Shown here one piece after another: positions 24,601-37,721 of a stretch of DNA of 64,000 nt. The notes beneath the pieces are model-generated. The model saw only the letters and a program-made list of their open reading frames with translations. It made no database searches and was not told the origin of the DNA. The stretch covers positions 4,101,540 through 4,165,539 of the forward strand of contig CABFPE010000005.1 in assembly GCA_900660155.1 (NCBI GenBank), written 5' to 3'. The position numbers and the translations under genes were made by a program. Every line of letters starts with the position of its first letter. Position 1 is the stretch's first letter. The stretch is from Hofstenia miamia (Eukaryota > Xenacoelomorpha > Acoela > Hofsteniidae).

Positions 24601-27600
24601 TCCATTATGGCAATATTTTTAAGTTTACCATCCATAATGGCCATAAATTTTTTTTACCATACTATTATGGTACCATAATATGGTACATAATTGTATAGTA
24701 CCGTACCATAATTGGCAACTCTGGTAAGAATGTGGACGCATTACAAAGAGGTTGAATTAATTCAATTAATAGAAGGGTTGTAGTGTAATTTTTTGGTAAA
24801 TTTAATAAATAAAAATTGCAATACATATAATTCAACTAAAAAGTTGTGCGCAAAGTTGTAAGTGTGTGCGCAAATATTTTTGCTGTGAACTTTATAATTA
24901 CCCGAAAAGTTGCGCGCAAAGTTGTAAGTGTGTACGCAAAATATTTTTGCTGTGAACTTTATAATTACCCAAAAAGTTGTGCGCAAAGTTGTAGGTGTGC
25001 ACGCTACTTTAGGCAAGCAAATATTTTTTAAGTAACTAAAATAGTGTAAATAAACCATGAAAATTTATTTATATATGAAATCCCCGCGCCGCAGAAATTT
25101 ATCTGTAGTATTATTATGGAAATGAGATTAGTCCTGCAGTTCTTTAAATATATTATTTTCAATAAAAAATTTCTAATGATGTCTGTAGTTTTTCCTTCTA
25201 TATTTGGTTATTCTTCTATTTGTTTGAATGTTTTTAAACAGAAAATAATCGTTCTGCAAGATGGTGATCAAAATCCAATAGTTTGAATTATTTCAAATAT
25301 TTACAAGTTTTTAGTAATGCAGTCAATAAATTGTACATTTCAAAATATTCAATAAGAATTTTGTCGATTTTTTACAAATGAAGGCATGTTAATGAGAGAA
25401 AACTTGGAGATAACTTACATTCAAGATTGAGAAAGCTTAGAGTAGAAATTTACAACAGAAAATGGCAGCTGATGGAAATCACATTTAAACAGCTCAAAGT
25501 TTTTTTAAAATTTATTTCCCTATATATCAACTTAAAATATCCACATTATATTTGATTTTTTGAATGAATTGGTCTTTGATTCACAATTGTTATAAATTTT
25601 TTAAATTCTGTAAAGGAAAGAATATTGTTCAAGGAATCTGTGAGGTAAAAACTGCGCAAAAACTATATACCAGGTAGGAGCCTCGCACAAATATATTTCT
25701 GTTTCTTGTACTGCTTGAATGTAAAAATGTTTTTGATTGATTGAAATAATAAATATCATGTTTACTTTTAGGTGATGGTATTGTAATAAAATATTTCGCG
25801 TGGTTTTTTAGGCTACGGTTCGACTATGTGATTGGTCACGCGTGATCTGTCACATTTTAATAAAATCGCACCATACCCACCGAGATAATTAGTGATGTGA
25901 CGTGTTTGGTAATTTTTCATTCTACCAATCACGTAGCCTTAAAACGGAAATGTTTCAATGAGAAGCTATGATCGGACTGTTTGCTTTGCCAGTTAAATCT
26001 TCATGCAATGAGTTGAAGAAAACGGTTATTAATTTTATCATTTGAGCGAGCATAAGTACAGCATTAAGGCATTTGCTTGCTGTGACGCAATGATTCAATT
26101 AATTTTAAAGCAAATCGTAATGAATTATTTCCTAATTCAATCATTTATTACTTTATTCTTGAATGCTGTTTTAAAGCAAAACTAAAAGTTTAAGATTTTT
26201 ACATTTGTATGGATATAAATTCATGCAATTAAGAATGAAATTCATTTATTAAAAAATTATTAGGCAAGCACTGCTTGTCTTGCTTACACGCACGAGCCGC
26301 CTATGGCCCTAGTCAGTTCTTTCAATTAATCGAGTTTTTTCTTTTATAAACAGGACAATCGACATCAAATACACTATGATTTAATTTGAAGTTTTAACAA
26401 CTAGGATTTGATTTTGCTGCAGTGCAATCTTTGCTCTCATTGCTAAAACCACAATGTGAATATCTTGCACTGAGCTGAGCAATTTTTTGTGATGTCCAAA
26501 ATTTAGAGATTTAGTGAATTATGTTTAGGTTTCAAGTAATCTTCGATTGTGCATTACTTGTTATCTACTATTATATATGGATTTTGAAGAAAAGCTTTTT
26601 TTAGTTGTGTGATACCTCGAAAACTACATTTCAATCAGACGATGGAAGTGAAAATGAAAATAAAGCTTTAAAATCACTTTTGTTTGTAAATAAGACTTCG
26701 TTAGTTTTGACTAAAATATCTTTTATTTGATTTTTATCTAAATTATTGTTTTTTGTTTCCGGTATTCTTTTAAATATCATCTTTGGCTTCATCTTAGATA
26801 TTTGTTTTGCTTTAAAGCCCATTGATGAAACTTTCGACATTATTGCTTGGGGATCATCATTTTCTTTAATTTCAATAATTGCTTTTTCCAGATTTTAATC
26901 CAGTAGATTTTATAATACATGGGTCTTTATTTGTTAATTTTGACCTTAAATCTTTTTCAAATTTTCTTGTTTGAACATTATTTACAGGATTTTCTGATAG
27001 ATTAACAAGAATCTTTTTATTTGAGCTTTTCAGTACATCACTATATTGTGTAGTATTATAATGATCATGTCGATCACTATGTTTCTGCGGATTTTATATA
27101 GAGGGTTTACTTGTTGTTTTAAATAATTTACGAATGAAATCAGATTTTACTTTGGATATTGATTCTCTAATTAAATAAGACATTTCCAGCTCGGCTTGGC
27201 TCGTTTAAATTTTGTGTAAGTTCGGCTTGGTGCGGCTCGCCACATAAAATCTTTGAATGAAGCTCGTTTTAGCTCAGTATTTTTTTAAAAATATTGAGCT
27301 CAAAAAATTTTTTATATAGCTCTTCCTCTTATTTCCCTAGTAAACACGTTTGGAAAATTTGACAAATATTTGCCAAATATTTGGATAAAAATGCCTAATT
27401 TTTGTAAATGGAAATATTCCAAATATTTGGCAAATATTTGCCAAATTATTGCCAAATTTTCTAAATTTGTACAATTTGTACATTCATTAATTTACAGCTT
27501 ATTTGAATAAATAAAAGTGTGCGTAATATATAAAAAACTACTTCAAACATTTTTGAAACCAATATAACGAAAATTTCAACTTTTTATTGACTACTATTAT

Positions 27601-30600
27601 AAACAATTAAAATATTTCTATATCAAAGAATAATTTATGCAACATTTAAGTACGCAACTAGTACTATTTATGGACTAGCGTTATCACCTGTGTTCATTTA
27701 CTTTGTTAGGTTCATTTCAGAAATATTTTTTAAATCTACCATACTTATAGATGTCTAAATTATAATTCATAATTGCTGAGCTCGGCTCGGCTCAGATTGT
27801 TTGAAGCTCGGCTCTCTGACAAGTCTGAATTAAATTCATATTTGCATTGACATTTGCTTCTTTGTGCTATGAATTTGAATGACAAGTTTATTGATTGTGT
27901 CCAATGGTTCAAGAATGTCTTGAATAGAAGTATCTTGATCTGCCATGTTGATTAATGTCATAAAATGTAGAACTAACTTTATATAAAGGAGAGGATGATA
28001 GAATATTCCAGCAGGGAAAAAGGGAAGGGTGGTAAAAGCCGGATTGCAATCCAAAAATTGTGTTCTGAAGAACAGCAATACGTGTAGTAAATTCTTTATG
28101 TATAAAGATTCTTTAAATTAAATGCGTTAAATATTTTGCAACTATTAAGTTTCCCATGCGAAGATAGAGAGAGACCCTTAGATCGAATATACAAAGTGCA
28201 AAAATAAACCTAAACTTTAGCTTAAGAATGCATCATTATGGAGACTGGACTTGGTTCTTCTGTAAAGTTTGTGTACCCTTGATTCTAATGTACGGGAGAA
28301 GAAGATTTTCAGTATTTTTGTAAATCTCTGAGAATTATTTTTGTGAAGTAAATAATATTAGCCATGAAGGTCTCTAAAATACATGCATGCCCAGACCATA
28401 ACTTAACCAGGATGCTTAGCTGAAGATTTTATAAAGCAAGAATCAGTAGACTTTGAGTCCTGACTGTGGGTTACAAAAAGTGTAGAACATTTATTCATGT
28501 AAAAAATTGCTTTCATCAGAACACATGTCGCCCCCATTATTCTAATCTCCAGTGTGCAGGTGACTGCACGTCATCAGCCCCTTTCAAAGAGCTCTACAAG
28601 CAGGAAGCTTTAGTCTGTCATGAAGAACTCTTTTTGCAGCATTAACACTCAAATCCAGAAATCGAGTGTAAAATATAGTGACTATTTCTTAAAGAAATAA
28701 GACTCAATTTATCGAAACAACCAAAATCGCTAGAGTTTCTAACTTATGGGCGACACTGTATAATAATGTGTCATTATTCATCTTGATCATGATGGAACCA
28801 ATAAATAAATTCTTAGTCACCGATTTTGCACAACTGAATTTTGATACTAATTCGACTTTGAATGTTAATTGCTATCATATGATTGACAGAAACCTCATTA
28901 TCCAAATATGTATTTAATCATTTCTCTCTACTCATATTAACTTAGGTCACTCACTTTTTTTATAGCATTGACACAAACCCCATCTCCTGTCAATCTGTTG
29001 AAGTCAATTCTCCAATCAAATTGTACATTTCTGCTTTCAGCAAGGCACATGTGAACAATGTTATGCCAAGTCATTATCTATATATATATATATATATACA
29101 GATCTTAATAGGAGTGAAAAAATATCCTAATATAACATTTAAAATAATTATCATTACTTAATGTTTAATTAATTAAAATAAGCAATAAATTGACGAATAT
29201 ATATCTTCAACACACATTTATTTAATATACGTAGTAAATTAAATATGACCTATAGTTCTACCAGCATTCCATGTAACATCATTTGTAAATCCAATTTGAA
29301 AGAGACATACAATGCATACGTTGAACACATCTAACGCACGAAAGCTGTGCAAAAGAATCATATACCATGGGTTTATTACTCACTCAGTAAACAATAACAG
29401 TAAAGGTAATAAATGCACATTTCCACCACTAGCTGGTGTATGATTAGAATGCGAGACCCGACATTAAGGTGTTGGCGAACAAATAAACAATAAGTTATTG
29501 CTTGCTGGGTAGAACCAAGAATTGCACTGAGAGGGAAAGCTACTATGAATGATTCTGAAAAATGACAAACAAAGGTAGAAAAGGTAGCTCCAAAAAGACA
29601 GCACCAAGAGTGGTAAACTCCAGAGCATCATGCTCAACATCACACTCAGAAGATACATATTTGTCCCCTGCTATGGAGTTATAAACACTACATATGTCCC
29701 CTGAAACAAGTCCTCTAGAAATCTATGAAATGCTGAGGAAAAGTAATGAAACAGAGATGCTGTTAAAAAAATTGACAGATAAAGTCAAATACATGGAACA
29801 ACAAAGTGAAGACATGTTGAACAAACTTAAAGTGGAAATGCAAAGAAAATTAGACAGACAGAATGAACTATTCCACCATTAAGTCAAGACACTGACTCAA
29901 CAACTGTCAGAATCCAACAAAAGATTCTTGGAACAAAATCAGAAGTGGGAGAAGATGTACCAGCAACTGGAAAGTGAAAACAGGCAGCTGATACAGGACA
30001 ATGATATACAGGCAGAATAATTTGAACAGCTAAAGGATAATCTAAGATTAATACAATTAAATGAAGACAAGAATTGTGAAAGATTTGAATACATGAAATA
30101 GAGTTTTGACAAATGAGATAAAATAGTAGCAACACAAATAAACAGGTATACTACAAAGAATTTGATGAAAATAATGATGAGGAAAAACAAAAATTCATAA
30201 AAAAAGTTGCAAAAGCAGTTACCAATCAACTTCAAAATGAGGAAACAGTAAGGAAGCATAGCAAATCAAGGTACAACAGCTTGATATTACCATGAAACAG
30301 AGCTAATGACACCAAACCTTCCAAAGCAATACTACCAAAAATTTAATGGAAAGTTTGATGGCTATAACCTGACATTTATTGAATGGTTGCAAATGTTTGA
30401 AATCACCATGGCAGAGTGAAAGATGAACCAAGGAGAAGCAGCATATCAACACTATTTGCTATTGGATACCAATACTAAGAGAAATTATGAACTACTAATA
30501 GGCAATTTCATAGAGTATTATGAGAATGAACATTTCAAAAACCAATATTGTATCATTCTAAATGCCACAAAGATGAAGAAGAATGACAACATACAGAATT

Positions 30601-33600
30601 AAATTCAACAGGTCAAGTGACAGGTAATGCTAAGCATTCAAGCAAACATTAGTGGTAGTGGATACACACAATAATTGGTTGCCTTACAAGGTCATACTTG
30701 GCAACAACTTTCTAACCAAAAAATAGATGCATCATAAACTATGCAAACAGAATAATAAAAGTGAGTGAGGAAGAAATAGAGATTGAAGAAGAAGAACATA
30801 AGCAAAAGACCATAATGTTCAAGTTGGAAGAGCACATTCATTTGCACCCACACCAGTGTAAAATGTATACAATAGAAGTGGAGGATCAAATAATGGCAGA
30901 TATAATGCTATACAAAAATAAAGGAATTAACATGACAAGAGTGTTGATGCCATCAAGTATTTGCACTGTAAGGAACAGAAAATGGAAGATACCAATCCTC
31001 AATGCAACAAACCAGAATGTTACTGTGAGGAGATCAAACATTAAAATATATGGAAAGTACATCAAATCAAATATCTGACTTATTTGGAGAGTGATAAAAG
31101 ATGATGATGGGGCAAGTAATTTGCAGAGTTGATTAAAGATGTGCAAAGGAAAGCAGTAAGTACTCCACATGGCTGACTGAAGGGTGATTGGATGAACACC
31201 ATCAAAGTCTTGAGTACTCCCAAGGTCTAACTCAAGGGCATAGGAATGAAAGCATGCAAGGAAGATGCTTGGAGAATACCAGAAATAAAAGATGAAGAGT
31301 ACCAACATTTGGAAAAGAAAAAAATTCAACAGTTAAAAGAGATGTTGGAGAGACACAAATGAATATTCAATTACAGAGAAATAAGTGTGGGTCAAGTGAT
31401 ATTCAAAACACACAAGATAATAATGACAATGGATAAGCCCATAAAGCTGCCAGTAAGAAGGGTGCCAGAGCAGATGAAGGATGAATAAAATTGCATATTG
31501 AATGAATTAATCAACAATAAAATAATTTGTCCAAGTGAAAGCCCATATGCAACATCAACAGTGTTTGTGAAACAGGGAGACAAGTATTGCCTATGCTTAG
31601 ATTTCTGCAAACTGAATGAAGTGACAAAGAAGAACTTTTACCCCCTTCCACATATAGAGGATATGCTATGCAAACAAGTTAACATAAATATTTTACATTG
31701 ATAGATTTATATATAGTGTATTAGCAGGTGAAAATGGAGGAAGAAGACATTAAAAAAATGGCATTTATAGCACCCTATTGACTGTACAAATGGATATACA
31801 TGGTGTTCAGGTTGTATAATGCACTAGCAACTTTTCAGAGATATATCACAAAGGTACTGAAGAATAAAATGCACAGAATTGAAGATGTAGTTGATGCCTA
31901 CATAGTTGACATCATAGTATTGAGTAATACAATACAGGAGCACTTAGAGAAACTGGAAGAAAACTGACAATATTGGAGAAATCAGGACTTAGAATCAATA
32001 AAAACAAGTGTGACATATGAAAGGAGAAGATAGTCATTCTGGGAAGAGTGATTGAGAAAGGGAAAATATGCATGAAGGACAATGCAAGGGATATGATTCA
32101 AAAAATAGTGTAGCATAATCCAAGAATTAATGCTGCTAAGGAAGAACAAAGAAGAGATTAGTCAGTTGAGGAAGATTATTATCNNNNNNNNNNNNNNNNN
32201 NNNNNNNNNNNNNNNNNNNNNNNNNNNNNNNNNNNNNNNNNNNNNNNNNNNNNNNNNNNNNNNNNNNNNNNNNNNNNNNNNNNNNNNNNNNNNNNNNNNN
32301 NNNNNNNNNNNNNNNNNNNNNNNNNNNNNNNNNNNNNNNNNNNNNNNNNNNNNNNNNNNNNNNNNNNNNNNNNNNNNNNNNNNNNNNNNNNNNNNNNNNN
32401 NNNNNNNNNNNNNNNNNNNNNNNNNNNNNNNNNNNNNNNNNNNNNNNNNNNNNNNNNNNNNNNNNNNNNNNNNNNNNNNNNNNNNNNNNNNNNNNNNNNN
32501 NNNNNNNNNNNNNNNNNNNNNNNNNNNNNNNNNNNNNNNNNNNNNNNNNNNNNNNNNNNNNNNNNNNNNNNNNNNNNNNNNNNNNNNNNNNNNNNNNNNN
32601 NNNNNNNNNNNNNNNNNNNNNNNNNNNNNNNNNNNNNNNNNNNNNNNNNNNNNNNNNNNNNNNNNNNNNNNNNNNNNNNNNNNNNNNNNNNNNNNNNNNN
32701 NNNNNNNNNNNNNNNNNNNNNNNNNNNNNNNNNNNNNNNNNNNNNNNNNNNNNNNNNNNNNNNNNNNNNNNNNNNNNNNNNNNNNNNNNNNNNNNNNNNN
32801 NNNNNNNNNNNNNNNNNNNNNNNNNNNNNNNNNNNNNNNNNNNNNNNNNNNNNNNNNNNNNNNNNNNNNNNNNNNNNNNNNNNNNNNNNNNNNNNNNNNN
32901 NNNNNNNNNNNNNNNNNNNNNNNNNNNNNNNNNNNNNNNNNNNNNNNNNNNNNNNNNNNNNNNNNNNNNNNNNNNNNNNNNNNNNNNNNNNNNNNNNNNN
33001 NNNNNNNNNNNNNNNNNNNNNNNNNNNNNNNNNNNNNNNNNNNNNNNNNNNNNNNNNNNNNNNNNNNNNNNNNNNNNNNNNNNNNNNNNNNNNNNNNNNN
33101 NNNNNNNNNNNNNNNNNNNNNNNNNNNNNNNNNNNNNNNNNNNNNNNNNNNNNNNNNNNNNNNNNNNNNNNNNNNNNNNNNNNAAAACAAATATTCAAGT
33201 AGATTGTTGCATGAGACAGGGTAATAAATCAAACCAATGCGAAGTGTATTGATGTGATTACAGTTTTATTCAGTTTCGTTCTCATTTCCTTTTAGCTCCG
33301 TTTCCCCTTAAGGGTTCGCCGCTCCGCAGAAGGGGGAGTTCTAGGCATTTCGTTCATCAAACCTAGAACCCGTACAGGGTGTGTACTAGGATTGACTATC
33401 CGGATCTCGCCACGAGGAGGCAGCAAAGAACTCTTAATCAGTCAGAGGCTAATGCACTATTTGGTTTTCGCCAGAGTGCTGTGTTGCGCATGAAAGATCA
33501 TTGAGATCCAATAACGTTTCTGCCACTTTGAGCTAACCCTTCATAGTTAAACGGCTCAGCGCCAAGCGCCAGCGTGTTAACTTTGAAGTCCCTGTCGATC

Positions 33601-34396
33601 AATGTCAGAGTTGCTTCCAAATACGATTCTTTATTCACGCCTTTCCAAAAATTAAACGATATGGAACAACCAGCGTCCAACTGTTTCTCCAAAAATTTCT
33701 TCACATTTTCTTCAATTTCACCCCAAAGTTCAGGAATTATATTAATCCGTATTGATTTTTCACCAGGAATGTTGTACATCGGATTTAAAGTACCAACAAA
33801 ATTTCGAAAAGATTCATTTTCTGCTATATTGTACCGTGAAAAGGAATCGATAACAAAAATTCCCATTTTCCTATTCAATTCCACTTGTTTTCGATAATGT
33901 ATTAACTTGTTTTAGCGCGCGCGCATTCGCCTACGCTACGCAATTTAAAATGATTGGCTCACGGCGATGAATTTATTCCAACACAGTGTACGTGTTATAT
34001 AGGTCCTACAAAAAACCGAAATTTGTCGGTTCGAAGAAACATTATCGGTTCTCTTTTTAAACATTCGGTTCGGTTAACCGCCGATCACTACTTTAAAGGC
34101 TGCATGTCTGGTTGAATTATTCTTTACAATATGAACATAGATACACAGTATATGTCTCAAATACAGAAATGTAAAATTTTGAAAATATATTCGGGCTTCA
34201 ACGAAATCCATTGTAAAATTTATCGAACTTAGTGTATCATAGGCATTGGAAACGAAGTTGACACATCAATTATTGATGGTGGTATTCAGTATGTAAATCC
34301 GGGCACAGTGCATTAATGGTTTATTCACCCTTGTTCAAACATCGAATTTAGATTTTAGCTATATATCACTGTATGATACATTGAGATCCTATTGCG

Positions 34397-34466
<70 letters not shown>

Positions 34467-37400
34467 TGTTATTAGTATGAAATCAGCAAGCAATCCTAGT
34501 AACATATTTATTGAGGGTTTTAAGTCAAAGCATGGATTTACTGGTGCTACAAATTAATAACTAACTCCTCCTCCTATAATACCCTATCCTAATAAAATTT
34601 AAAATTAAACAGGAGATTGTGTTAGGGAAGATTGGCCACACTTGGCCGACCCAATACAACTAACCTTAAGAAAGAGTCATATAAAACTAGAGCCCTAACT
34701 AAGATAAAGAATAAAGAAGCCCTAACTCTTGGGTGCAGTGAGTGAAACCTACGTTCTAAGTTAAAAATCCTAAACTCAGTGCAACTCTCATCTTGTGCAA
34801 TTTCAGTGATCACAGGAAAGGTTAATTTTAGTTATGAATGAAATGCAGTAAAGCAAAAACCCTAACCGTACACCTAACCTATGTTAAAGTGACTTGCCAG
34901 TCAAGCTGTACCACGTCTGGGTGCCCTTTAACTACGCAGATGAATCTAGAAACACATAATTTTTAATAAAATATAAAGTCAAGAAAAAAAGTAAAAAACG
35001 AATAACTGAAGAGAATATAAATATACAAATCACACATATTTATATGAAATAAAACTGGTATTGTAAACAAAATCATACCGTAGAAAAATATAGACAAATA
35101 TCTGACAAGTACAAATTTCGCAGAAATTTAAAACTAAAAATATAGCACCATTTGTCATTTTTTCAAATTAACAATTAAAATATTAACGCAAGATTAATAT
35201 TCAAATTGTAATAATAAAGAATTAACTGAGTTTGAAAGTTTCTATGTCACAATATTTTTTGAAAGTTTCTATGTCACAATATTTATATATATATATATAT
35301 ATATATACCTATAATTTTTGTACTTATATAAAAATTATCCTACATAGCCGTTCATTAAGGTTTTATTTTGGATATGTAAGTCCTAGTTTACTTTAATTTT
35401 TGATTTGCTTAATGTGGTAAGAACTTACGAAATTTGCGATTTTTATATAGCCTCTTAAACAGCATCTGAAACATAAGAAAGTTTACTGTTTTAGGAAAAC
35501 ATAATCTCCCGCAAATTTCTGATTTATGACAAAAGCATTTAATTATCTAACATAACTCTTCTTATGTTTGTCTTTAAGAACAGTATTCAAGAAGTAAATG
35601 ATCAACTTTACAACAAAATATTTAAATTTGAATAAATAATTTTGAGTAAATAATTTTGTTTATGAAAAAATTAATAACAACAATGAATATGAATTTATTT
35701 CAGATATATAAATGTATGCACTTACAAATAAATCAATAGTTGTTAATTGTTTGCAACTTGCACCCACCTACAGCCAACCATGTTAATGATGTGACATTCA
35801 AAATTTAACTTCATGTCAAAATTTTTCATAAGTAAATGAAATTCTTTATAGTAAGATAAGATATTTTTTATTCAAAAAAATACTGACAATTAGAAACTGG
35901 AAGTTTTGCTAAATAGCGTCAAAATATGTAAACAAAATACATTTACATATAAAATAAAATCAACTATATGATAAATTTCCAAAGCTGGGGAATAGTATAG
36001 ATGGGTTCCATGAGGTTCCACTTTTTTCTGATTGGTCGAGAGGGGTGGCCTTTGACCTGAGCCGCCGTGGATATTGCTGTAGGTGTTTTACTGACGTCAT
36101 GGAAGTCATGTATTTTTACTAGTTCTTGTGTTATTTATGTGGTCTAATTTAGTTTGCATTATTTACTTTACTTTCCCACATTAACTTACTTTTTTTAGTT
36201 TTACTTTCCCACATTACCTTACATTTTTTTAGTTTTACTTTCACACATTTATTTACTTTACATGTATTACTTTCCCACATTTACTTACTTTTTAGTATTA
36301 CTTTCCCACATTTACTTACTTTACATGTATTACTTTCCCACACTTACNATTCGAAGTGATTATACTGAGCTTCTTCATATTCATTTTTAGCATAGACGCT
36401 ATGAAAAGGATAGACCGGTTTCGTTTATATAAAACATCATCAGTACAAATATGCGGTAAAAAAGTAAATATATTTACAATAGACTACACTTTATATATTT
36501 TAATATTGCATGCTCTTAAAATAAGTTCAATGATATCATGCTTAGTTGTTTATTCAATAATTGATCTTTGTTTGATTGTTTAATTATTAATGCTTCTCCT
36601 ATTTTATGATGTTTTCACAATCATCACATTTATATATATAAACTAAGGAGGAAACTAAATTTTTTGGGATTTGATCTTTATTTAGCTTCCCTATATAGAA
36701 AACCAAGTAAAAAATTTAAAGAAAAAAATTAGAATAAAGAATACAAAATTAAAAAGAACAAAGATCATTCCAATATTGACATCATATAAAACAAAAGATA
36801 TGTTTCTAAATAAATAATAATAATCCTAAGACGAATTTACCTTGTAAAGATTTCTATTGCGCTCGCAATGTAAAGATTTCTTTTGCGGGCACTGTACACA
36901 GTGTTGAAATCGTGTCCGTGCCGTGCTCTTGCCCACATTAAAATGCGTATAAAATATATTTGTTATTTTGATTTTCTAAATCAATTAATGTGCATATTCA
37001 AATCATCAAACGTTTTGTTTCTTGAAGCAATTATTTAATTTAAGATGCCTTTTACATTCAACGAAAATTTTATAGATTTTCGTGCCGTGCGGGGCTCATC
37101 CTCATAACAAACTGCAGCCTTCCGTGACATGCTCGTACCGAAACATTACGGCACGGTTTTAAAACTGAGTGTACATAGTAGAAATAGTATTTTTCGTTGT
37201 ATGCTGTTCATAGCGTTATAATGAAATTCGACTTTTTATATAAATTGCATTTCTATCATATCATGCATTTTATTTCTCATTTTGCAAGGAATTTTCATAA
37301 TTAAAAAATTCATTGTTGAAATTGTGTTAATCGTTAATTTCATAATTATGCTTAATCTTGCCCCACTTTATTTTCCTGAATCAACAGTAATGTTCCTACT

Positions 37401-37688
37401 GCATTGAATTTAATCACTGTGGAAANACATAGATACACAGTATATGTCTCAAATACAGAAATGTAAAATTTTGAAAATATATTCGGGCTTCAACGAAATC
37501 CATTGTAAAATTTATCGAACTTAGTGTATCATAGGCATTGGAAACGAAGTTGACACATCAATTATTGATGGTGGTATTCAGTATGTAAATCCGGGCACAG
37601 TGCATTAATGGTTTATTCACCCTTGTTCAAACATCGAATTTAGATTTTAGCTATATATCACTGTATGATACATTGAGATCCTATTGCG

Positions 37689-37721
<33 letters not shown>

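Larger units (their letters stand above)
23734..33504 (-). mobile_element. Nested non-LTR retrotransposon with HDV-like ribozyme 5' end
   Basis: The insertion is flanked by ATTGGATC on the minus strand (GATCCAAT on plus at 23,726-23,733 and 33,505-33,512), an 8-bp duplication of hAT transposase sequence. Its 5' end at 33.5 kb folds as an HDV-like ribozyme, a known feature of R2-type and some other LINEs. Its 3' end at 23.7 kb has a C2H2-finger ORF terminus and a short untranslated region without poly(A). Both ends are clearly more GC-rich than the surroundings. The reverse transcriptase region is not visible: it is lost, in the 1-kb gap, or displaced by the later insertions that fill the middle. 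Confidence 0.65.
22545..34090 (-). mobile_element. hAT DNA transposon split by a nested LINE
   Basis: The terminal inverted repeats are TAATGATCGGCG (left) and TAGTGATCGGCG (right, reverse complement), with an 8-bp target duplication outside them. Both subterminal regions carry GGTTCGGTT-type repeats. The transposase is on minus in two blocks separated by the nested insertion at 23,734-33,504. Without that insertion the element would be about 1.8 kb. It lies in sorting-nexin intron 3 and explains much of its size. Age: older than the LINE within it. Confidence 0.85.

Noticed and set aside
33301-33500. GC-rich block as a CRISPR, rRNA or tRNA-like gene
   Set aside because: No repeats with spacers, no rRNA core sequences and no cloverleaf. 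The helices fit an HDV-like ribozyme instead.
34690-34880. CCCTAA-containing stretch as an interstitial telomere array
   Set aside because: Only a few isolated CCCTAA motifs with irregular spacing; no tandem hexamer run.
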